Shown here piece after piece: positions 59,132 to 64,000 of a DNA stretch of 64,000 nt. Source of the stretch: Acidisoma sp035492295 (GTDB lineage: Bacteria; Pseudomonadota; Alphaproteobacteria; Acetobacterales; Acetobacteraceae); NCBI RefSeq assembly GCF_035492295.1, contig NZ_DATJJK010000278.1, positions 1 through 64,000 of the forward strand, in the 5' to 3' direction. Under the pieces are notes generated by a model that was given only the letters and a program-made list of their open reading frames with translations, was not told the origin of the DNA and searched no databases. The translations under genes and the position numbers were made by a program. How positions within the stretch are numbered: the stretch's first letter is position 1; each line of letters opens with the position of its first letter.

Positions 59132-59947
59132 ATGCTCGACAAGACAAAGGCGCCAGGGGAATGGACGATCGGCCGCCAGCGCATCCTGCAGACAGATTGT
59201 CTCACGGGCCTCGCTGAGCTCGCAGCAGAGAGCGTAGATGTCTGCGTCACCTCGCCGCCCTACAACATCGGCATCGCCTATCGTTCCTATGCGGACCGCC
59301 TGCCGCGGGAGCAGTATCTGGAATGGATGGCAGAGGTCGGGCTGGCCATCGCCCGCGTGCTGAAGCCCGAAGGCTCGCTCTTCCTCAATGTCGGATCGAC
59401 AGGAAACGACCCTTGGATTGCGAGCGACGTGGCGGACGCCATGACGCGCGACCTCGTGCTGCAGAACCATATCGTCTGGGTGAAGTCACTCAGCATCGGC
59501 GAGGATACGCTGGGTCACTTCAAGCCTATTACCAGTGACCGCTTCCTCAACAACAATCACGAAGCCATCTATCACTTCACGAAGTCCGGCCGCGTCGCGA
59601 TCGACCGTCTGGCGGTCGGCGTGCCTTTCAAGGACAAGTCCAATATCGCGCGCTGGGGCCATGCGCGCGACCGCCGCTGCGCCGGCAATGTCTGGTTCCT
59701 GCCCTATCAGACGGTGAAATCCCGCGCCCAGAAGTTTGACCATCCGGCGGGCTTCCCGGTCGAACTGCCAGAGCGCTGCATCCGCCTCGTGGGGGTCGCT
59801 GATCCGCTGGTGCTCGATCCCTTCCTCGGCGCTGGCACCACGCTCGTCGCAGCCGAACGTCTCGGCGCGCGTGGCATTGGCTTCGAGATCGACCCGGATT
59901 ACGCGGCCCGCGCCACCGCCCGGCTGGCGGCTACGCCCACCGGCTAA
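59132..59947 (+). CDS. Site-specific DNA methyltransferase (N4-cytosine/N6-adenine, beta-type order)
   Basis: A 271-residue enzyme with motif IV VTSPPYNIG (39-47) before the SAM motif I LDPFLGAGTTLVAA (about 229-242), the motif order of beta-type DNA methyltransferases. SPPY, not DPPY, is commonest in N4-cytosine enzymes. It lacks the C-terminal extension of CcrM. No restriction endonuclease lies nearby, so it is an orphan methylase or a remnant. It follows the stator-like operon by 10 bases. The recognition sequence is unknown. Confidence 0.85.
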   Translation: MLDKTKAPGEWTIGRQRILQTDCLTGLAELAAESVDVCVTSPPYNIGIAYRSYADRLPREQYLEWMAEVGLAIARVLKPEGSLFLNVGSTGNDPWIASDVADAMTRDLVLQNHIVWVKSLSIGEDTLGHFKPITSDRFLNNNHEAIYHFTKSGRVAIDRLAVGVPFKDKSNIARWGHARDRRCAGNVWFLPYQTVKSRAQKFDHPAGFPVELPERCIRLVGVADPLVLDPFLGAGTTLVAAERLGARGIGFEIDPDYAARATARLAATPTG

Positions 59948-59968
59948 GTGCGGCCGGATAGGAGCCGC

Positions 59969-60415
59969 TCAGCGCACGTAGACGCGAATCTGCTCGCCGC
60001 CGATGCCGGGCAGGACCAGGGCGCCAAGAGTAACACGAGACGCCGGAACCCCTGCCCCCATGATCGTCTGGGCGACTGCGGACGCCTGCGGCGTCAACGC
60101 CTTCGCGGCGGTGATCTGGTCAAGCGGTGTTGCCGTCTGCGGCACGGTCGAGACGACGTCAAAGACGACATCCGGCTTGCGCGCCTCGGCGGCCTGAACC
60201 GCCCCGGTTAGCGCCGAAAGATAGTCGGCCGTCGTGCTGCCCGCCGCAATGGTCACAAGCGGCACGCGACCGAATTCAGCCTTGGTCGTGTCCACGGTGG
60301 TCGCCGCAGGGGGAAGCGGGCTCGGCCCCAAGAGTCCGCGCCCAGGCACGGCGCAGCCCGCGAGGCCGAGAGCGATGAGGCCGAGCCCCAGGGTATGCTT
60401 CATCATGCGCCTCAT
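59969..60415 (-). CDS. Putative lipoprotein
   Basis: A 148-residue secreted protein with a lipobox (GLIALGLAGCAVPG, Cys at about 21). The mature part has a Pro/Ala-rich start and a compact C-terminal half (VVFDVVSTVPQTATPL, then VTLGALVLPGIGGEQIRVYV) suggesting a small alpha/beta fold. I do not recognise the family. The ATG at 60415 overlaps the gmk stop (ATGA), so it is cotranscribed after yicC and gmk. Confidence 0.75.
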   Translation of the reverse strand: MRRMMKHTLGLGLIALGLAGCAVPGRGLLGPSPLPPAATTVDTTKAEFGRVPLVTIAAGSTTADYLSALTGAVQAAEARKPDVVFDVVSTVPQTATPLDQITAAKALTPQASAVAQTIMGAGVPASRVTLGALVLPGIGGEQIRVYVR

Positions 60416-61065
60416 CTCGCGGTCATGCGGGTGAATTGCGCGAGGCCGGTCTGCCGCGCCGTGGCCAGTCTTTCGGCCCTCAGGATGGTACGGAGATCGG
60501 CCACCGCCGCCGTGAAATCCTGGTTGACCACGACATAATCGAACTCAGCGTAATGCTCCATCTCACCGGCGGTGGAGGCCATCCGCCGCGCGATCTCGGC
60601 CTCGCTGTCCTGGCCACGCAGGCGCAGCCGCTGCTCCAGTTCAGGGAGCGAAGGCGGCAGCAGGAAGACGCCGACGACATCCCCCGGCATGGCCGCGTGC
60701 ATCTGGCGAAACCCCTGCCAGTCGATGGTGAAGATCATGTCCTGGCCGGCAGCGAGCGCCGCTTCCACCGGCGCGCGCGGCGTGCCGTAGAGGGTTTCGC
60801 GCCCGAACACATGGGCCCATTCCAGCAGTCCGCCTTCCTCGCGCAGGGTTTCGAACTGCTCCGGGCTGCGGAAAAAATAGTGCTTGCCCTCGACCTCACC
60901 CGGCCGGGGCGCTCGGGTCGTGACGCTGACCGAGAGCGCGAGTTCTGGCTCCTCGGCCAGCAGTGCCCGGGTCAGACTGCTCTTGCCGGTGCCGGAGGGG
61001 GCGGCGACGACGAAGCAGAGGCCGCGGCGCCCGATGCCCGAGCCGCTTGGGGATGAGGCGCTCAT
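60412..61065 (-). CDS. gmk: Guanylate kinase
   Basis: A 217-residue enzyme that phosphorylates GMP to GDP. The P-loop is VVAAPSGTGKSSLTRAL (19-35), the GMP site is VTTRAPRPGEVEGKHYFF, and the lid VFLLPPSLPELEQRLRLRG follows. It overlaps yicC upstream and the lipoprotein gene downstream by four bases each. Confidence 0.95.
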   Translation of the reverse strand: MSASSPSGSGIGRRGLCFVVAAPSGTGKSSLTRALLAEEPELALSVSVTTRAPRPGEVEGKHYFFRSPEQFETLREEGGLLEWAHVFGRETLYGTPRAPVEAALAAGQDMIFTIDWQGFRQMHAAMPGDVVGVFLLPPSLPELEQRLRLRGQDSEAEIARRMASTAGEMEHYAEFDYVVVNQDFTAAVADLRTILRAERLATARQTGLAQFTRMTAR

Positions 61066-61964
61066 TCGACGTTCTGAACCTGTTCGCGCAGCTGTTCGAT
61101 CACGGCCTTCAAGGAGAGCCCGATTCCGGTCAAGGGTACCGAGGCCGATTTGCTGCAGAGTGTGTTCGCCTCGCGATTGAATTCCTGCATGAGGAAGTCG
61201 AGCTTGCGGCCGACCAGAATGGCCTCCGCCATCAGGCTGCGCGCGGCGTCGATATGGCTGGACAGACGGTCCAGTTCCTCCCGCACATCCGACCGGCTGG
61301 CGAGCAGCGCCACTTCCTGAGCGATGCGCTCCTCCGGCAGGCTCATCCCCTCGGCCAGCAGGGCCCGCACGCTGTCCAGCATGCGCTCTCGCTGGAGGCG
61401 GGGCTGGTCCTCGGCCGCGGCCTCGGCCTGGCGGCAGAGCGCGGCAATTTCATCGAGAAACGCCGCAAGCACGCCGGTGAGCCGCGCCCCCTCATCCAAC
61501 CGGCCCCGTTCGAGCTGACCGAGCGCCTCGTCGAAGCCGGCGAAAACGGCGGCCTTCACAGCAGGCGTGGGCGCCGGCGGGCCGGAGGAGACCTGGGAGG
61601 CCCGCAGCACGCCCGGCAGGCCCAGCACCAGTTCGGCCCGGGGCGGCGGCGCATTCGGGATACGGGCCGCGATCTCCTGCGTGAGCTTCAGCACCCGCTC
61701 CAGCGCCTCACTATCCGGCTGGATCGCCGCCTGTTCCTCGGCCTTGAGGCTGAGACTGGCATTCACGCTGCCGCGGCGGATGCGCTTCTGAAGGGCCTGG
61801 CGCAGTTCGGCCTCCGCCGCCTCCCATCCGGAGGGCAGCCGGAAGCGGGGCTCCAGCCCTTTGCTGTTGACGCTACGGATTTCCCAGGCCCAGGCGATAC
61901 CCGCGGCGTCCCCCGCGGCTGCACCAAACCCGGTCATCGAGGCCAAGGGCTGCTTCTCTTCCAT
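61062..61964 (-). CDS. YicC family endoribonuclease-like protein
   Basis: A 300-residue protein starting LASMTGFGAAAGDAAGIAWA, with the family SVNSKGLEPRFRLPSG and a C-terminal DUF1732 domain (LDFLMQEFNREANTLCSKS). YicC proteins were recently linked to RNA turnover. It commonly precedes gmk, as here. The ATG at 61964 is preferred to an extension across the divergent SDR promoter. Confidence 0.9.
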   Translation of the reverse strand: MEEKQPLASMTGFGAAAGDAAGIAWAWEIRSVNSKGLEPRFRLPSGWEAAEAELRQALQKRIRRGSVNASLSLKAEEQAAIQPDSEALERVLKLTQEIAARIPNAPPPRAELVLGLPGVLRASQVSSGPPAPTPAVKAAVFAGFDEALGQLERGRLDEGARLTGVLAAFLDEIAALCRQAEAAAEDQPRLQRERMLDSVRALLAEGMSLPEERIAQEVALLASRSDVREELDRLSSHIDAARSLMAEAILVGRKLDFLMQEFNREANTLCSKSASVPLTGIGLSLKAVIEQLREQVQNVE

Positions 61965-62028
61965 CCGCGTGCTTCTATTGCGAAATGCAGCTTTCGCAAA
62001 TGCGCCCGACAAGAATTTGGTGCCAGAA

Positions 62029-62802
62029 ATGACGTTCAAGCGGGTTCTCCTCACCGGCGCCTCTTCCGGCATCGGGCGCGCCCTGGCCTTGGCACTCGCG
62101 GCGCCGGGGGTCACGCTTCATCTCGGCGGGCGCGATGCGGCGCGTCTCGACGACGTCGCTGCCGAATGCCGAAGCCGGGGAGCCGCGGCCTTGCCACATG
62201 CGGTCGGCGTCACGGATCGGGCCGCGATGGAAGCCTGGATCGCAGCCGCTGGCCCGCTCGACCTCGTGATCGCCAACGCGGGGATTTCCGGCGGCACGGC
62301 GGGTGCCATGGAGAGCGACGCGCAGACCCGCGCGATCTTCGCCACCAATCTGGACGGCGTGCTGAACACTGTCCTGCCCGCAATGGCGGCAATGGCGACC
62401 CAGCCGCCGGACGCGCGGGGAGTGCGCGGACGCATCGCGGTCGTCGCCTCAATCGCGGCCTTCATCCCGAGTCCCTCGGCACCGGCTTATTGCGCCTCCA
62501 AGGCGGCGGTCGATGCCTGGGTGGTAGGGGCCGTACCCTCGGCGCGGAAACAAGGCATCGTGATGACGAGCCTCTGCCCCGGCTTCGTCACCTCGCCGAT
62601 GACGGCGGTGAACGACTTCCCGATGCCCGGCATCATGAGCGCGGAACGGGCAGCGGGGCATATGCTGCGGGCGATCGCCGCCGGGCAGGCGCGCGCAGCT
62701 TTCCCCATCTGGATGGCCGCTGCCGCCCGCTTCGCTGCGCTCCTGCCGGTTTCCTGGCGGGGAGCCCTCGCCGCCCGCATGCCGGCCAAGAAGAGCCTCT
62801 GA
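62029..62802 (+). CDS. SDR family oxidoreductase
   Basis: A 257-residue classical short-chain dehydrogenase: cofactor motif LLTGASSGIGRALALAL (7-23), NAG in VIANAGISG, serine in VVASIAAF, and YxxxK in APAYCASKAAV. The C-terminal 60 residues (MLRAIAAGQARAAFPIWMAA) resemble DltE/YqjQ-type members. The substrate is unknown. Divergent from yicC, with 64 bases between; the next gene is separated by a palindromic repeat. Confidence 0.85.
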   Translation: MTFKRVLLTGASSGIGRALALALAAPGVTLHLGGRDAARLDDVAAECRSRGAAALPHAVGVTDRAAMEAWIAAAGPLDLVIANAGISGGTAGAMESDAQTRAIFATNLDGVLNTVLPAMAAMATQPPDARGVRGRIAVVASIAAFIPSPSAPAYCASKAAVDAWVVGAVPSARKQGIVMTSLCPGFVTSPMTAVNDFPMPGIMSAERAAGHMLRAIAAGQARAAFPIWMAAAARFAALLPVSWRGALAARMPAKKSL

Positions 62803-62806
62803 GGCG

Positions 62807-62844
62807 CCTGATCAATAATTGAACGTGTGATCGCCATCACACTC
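62807..62844 (+). repeat. Palindromic intergenic repeat, copy C
   Basis: Starts CCTGATCAATAATTGAACGT and contains GTGTGAT-N4-ATCACAC (62825-62842). Its first half matches copy B base for base through CCTGATCAATAA. It lies between the SDR and the SPFH gene. Confidence 0.7.
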
Positions 62845-62893
62845 CGGGGCGCGAAAGCCTCTATGTTGGCACTTCCGATACAGGAGCCGGCCG

Positions 62894-63760
62894 ATGAACG
62901 CCCCGCCCATCGCCTATGCCTTCTCCGTCATTCTCCTGGTGCTGGCGGCCCTCGCCGGGCATGGCGGCAGCGCTGCGGGCATCACCCTCGCCGTGATCCT
63001 GGTAATCGGCGCCATCGTCATCCCGGCAACCCTCAAGATGACCAATCAGTGGGACCGCGCCATTGTGCTGCGCCTCGGCCAGTATCGCGGCCTCGGTGGC
63101 CCCGGGCTGTTCATTCTCATCCCCTTTCTGGAAGCCATCGCGACCGTCGTCGATCTTCGCATCCGCACGACGGAAATTCGAGCGGAAGAGGCGCTGACGC
63201 GGGACACCGTCTCCATCGCGATGGACGCCATCGTCTTCTGGCGCGTGGTGGACCCGATGCGGGCCGCGACGGAAATTGAACACTATCGCCAGGCGGTGGA
63301 ACGGGTTGCCCAGACCAGTCTGCGGGAGACAATCGGCAGCCATGACCTCACCAAACTCCTGTCAGACCGCAAGACCGCCGATGAGGAGCTGCGGCAGACC
63401 ATCAGCCGCAAGACCGGCGCCTGGGGGGTGGAAATCACCTCGGTCGAAATCAAGGACATCGCCATTCCCTCGTCGCTGCAGGACGCGATGAGCCGGCAGG
63501 CCCAGGCCGAACGAGAGAAGCAGGCGCGCGAAACCCTGGCCTCGGCCGAGATCGGCATTGCGCTGCAGGTGCGGGAGGCAGCGGCCGTTTACGCCACCGA
63601 TCCCGTGGCGTTGCAGCTCCGCCAGATGAACCTCGTCTACGAAATGAACAAGGAGCGCGGCACGACCATCATCATTCCGAGTGAAATGGCGAGCAGCCTC
63701 GGCTCCCTGGGCGTCGTGGCCGTTGCCGCCCAGGCTCAAAATGCTAAGAACAGCGGCTGA
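62894..63760 (+). CDS. SPFH/Band 7 domain protein (slipin/stomatin-like)
   Basis: A 288-residue membrane-associated protein. Two N-terminal hydrophobic stretches (about 6-45) precede the Band 7 domain (about 48-210; RAIVLRLGQYRGLGGPGLFI, TRDTVSIAMDAIVFWRV, VEITSVEIKDIAIPSSL) and a helical tail. Such proteins oligomerise in membrane microdomains and often work with NfeD or FtsH; no nfeD is adjacent. The gene begins 49 bases after the repeat. Confidence 0.88.
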   Translation: MNAPPIAYAFSVILLVLAALAGHGGSAAGITLAVILVIGAIVIPATLKMTNQWDRAIVLRLGQYRGLGGPGLFILIPFLEAIATVVDLRIRTTEIRAEEALTRDTVSIAMDAIVFWRVVDPMRAATEIEHYRQAVERVAQTSLRETIGSHDLTKLLSDRKTADEELRQTISRKTGAWGVEITSVEIKDIAIPSSLQDAMSRQAQAEREKQARETLASAEIGIALQVREAAAVYATDPVALQLRQMNLVYEMNKERGTTIIIPSEMASSLGSLGVVAVAAQAQNAKNSG

Positions 63761-63796
63761 AACGGCTGCATGCCGGATCCACGAAAAGGAATGTCC

Positions 63797-64000
63797 ATGA
63801 CCGCATCTACCCGCTTCTTCACCCAGGAGGCGCCGATCCAGTATGAGGGCCGCGACAGCCGGAACCCCCTCGCCTTCCGCTGGTATGACAAGGACCGCAT
63901 GGTCCTCGGCAAGACGATGGAGGAACAGCTCCGCTTCGCCATCGCCTATTGGCATTCGCTCGCCTGGCCGGGCGGGGACCCCTTCGGCGGCGAGACCTTC
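63797..64000 (+). CDS. xylA: Xylose isomerase, partial (5' end)
   Basis: The first 68 codons run off the right edge. The start MTASTRFFTQEAPIQYEG and then NPLAFRWYD, GKTMEEQLRFAIAYWHSL and PGGDPFGGETF match the N-terminus of class II xylose isomerase, which converts D-xylose to D-xylulose. AAGGA precedes the ATG at 63797; an ATG at 63791 would add two residues. Whether xylB or a xylose transporter follows cannot be seen. Confidence 0.92.
   Translation, partial: MTASTRFFTQEAPIQYEGRDSRNPLAFRWYDKDRMVLGKTMEEQLRFAIAYWHSLAWPGGDPFGGETF

Noticed and set aside
59132..59947. CcrM cell-cycle methyltransferase
   Set aside because: Too short, lacks the C-terminal domain, and has SPPY in place of DPPY.
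1..64000. tRNA genes, CRISPR arrays, rRNA, intact insertion sequences
   Set aside because: None seen: no T-loop/acceptor pairs in the gaps, no spaced direct repeats, and no transposase or integrase frames.

Overview
The window is a GC-rich alphaproteobacterial chromosome segment. It most resembles Rhodospirillales, possibly Acetobacteraceae; this is inferred from gene content (dusB-ntrB-ntrC-ntrY-ntrX, FixL/FixJ/FixK, yajC, a DUF815 ATPase, epmB next to efp, an NDUFAF6-like protein) and not from a marker search. I saw no rRNA, tRNA, CRISPR array or intact insertion sequence.

Layout. (1) 1-13.1 kb is a sugar-acid island. A LivK-type binding protein cut by the left edge is followed by a four-gene sugar ABC transporter (890-5544), uronate dehydrogenase (udh) and 5-dehydro-4-deoxyglucarate dehydratase (kdgD), and a three-gene sugar ABC transporter (7798-10955). 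A divergent aldo/keto reductase and GntR/FCD regulator close it. Together they look like a hexuronate uptake and oxidation cluster under GntR-type control, with a strong palindromic operator candidate at 689-713. A broken IalB-like gene end lies at the right border. (2) 13.3-19.3 kb is regulatory: a Crp/Fnr regulator, a single-domain receiver, FixL with a haem-type PAS domain, FixJ, and a divergent FixK-like regulator. FixJ-like and FixK-like sites lie between these genes. (3) 19.4-26.1 kb holds a chromate transporter family protein, a methyltransferase and redox genes (membrane cytochrome b, cytochrome c556-like, a two-component system, a second cytochrome b561, DoxX). (4) 26.2-40.3 kb is mixed housekeeping: PhzF, amidase, KdsD, L33, CLC channel, DUF1328, an orphan binding protein, quinone oxidoreductase, hydrolase, SDR, glyoxalase fold, NDUFAF6-like, SodB, YajC, DUF815. 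(5) 40.8-44.6 kb is one 1278-residue multidomain glycosyltransferase. (6) 44.7-52.2 kb is the nitrogen-regulation operon dusB-ntrB-ntrC-ntrY-ntrX, read leftward. (7) 52.3-59.9 kb reads rightward: ispF, epmB, efp, suhB, a three-gene stator-like envelope system (proline-rich OmpA-like, MotA/ExbB-like, MotB-like with a long coiled coil) and an orphan DNA methyltransferase. (8) 60-64 kb has the leftward set yicC-gmk-lipoprotein, then an SDR, an SPFH protein and the start of xylose isomerase (xylA), cut by the right edge.

The items I would follow first are the stator-like operon at 55.5-59.1 kb, the three-copy palindromic intergenic repeat (37958, 48369, 62807), the operators of the uronate island with its degraded border, and the FixLJ-FixK wiring. 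All functions are read from sequence and remembered family features; no database search was run.
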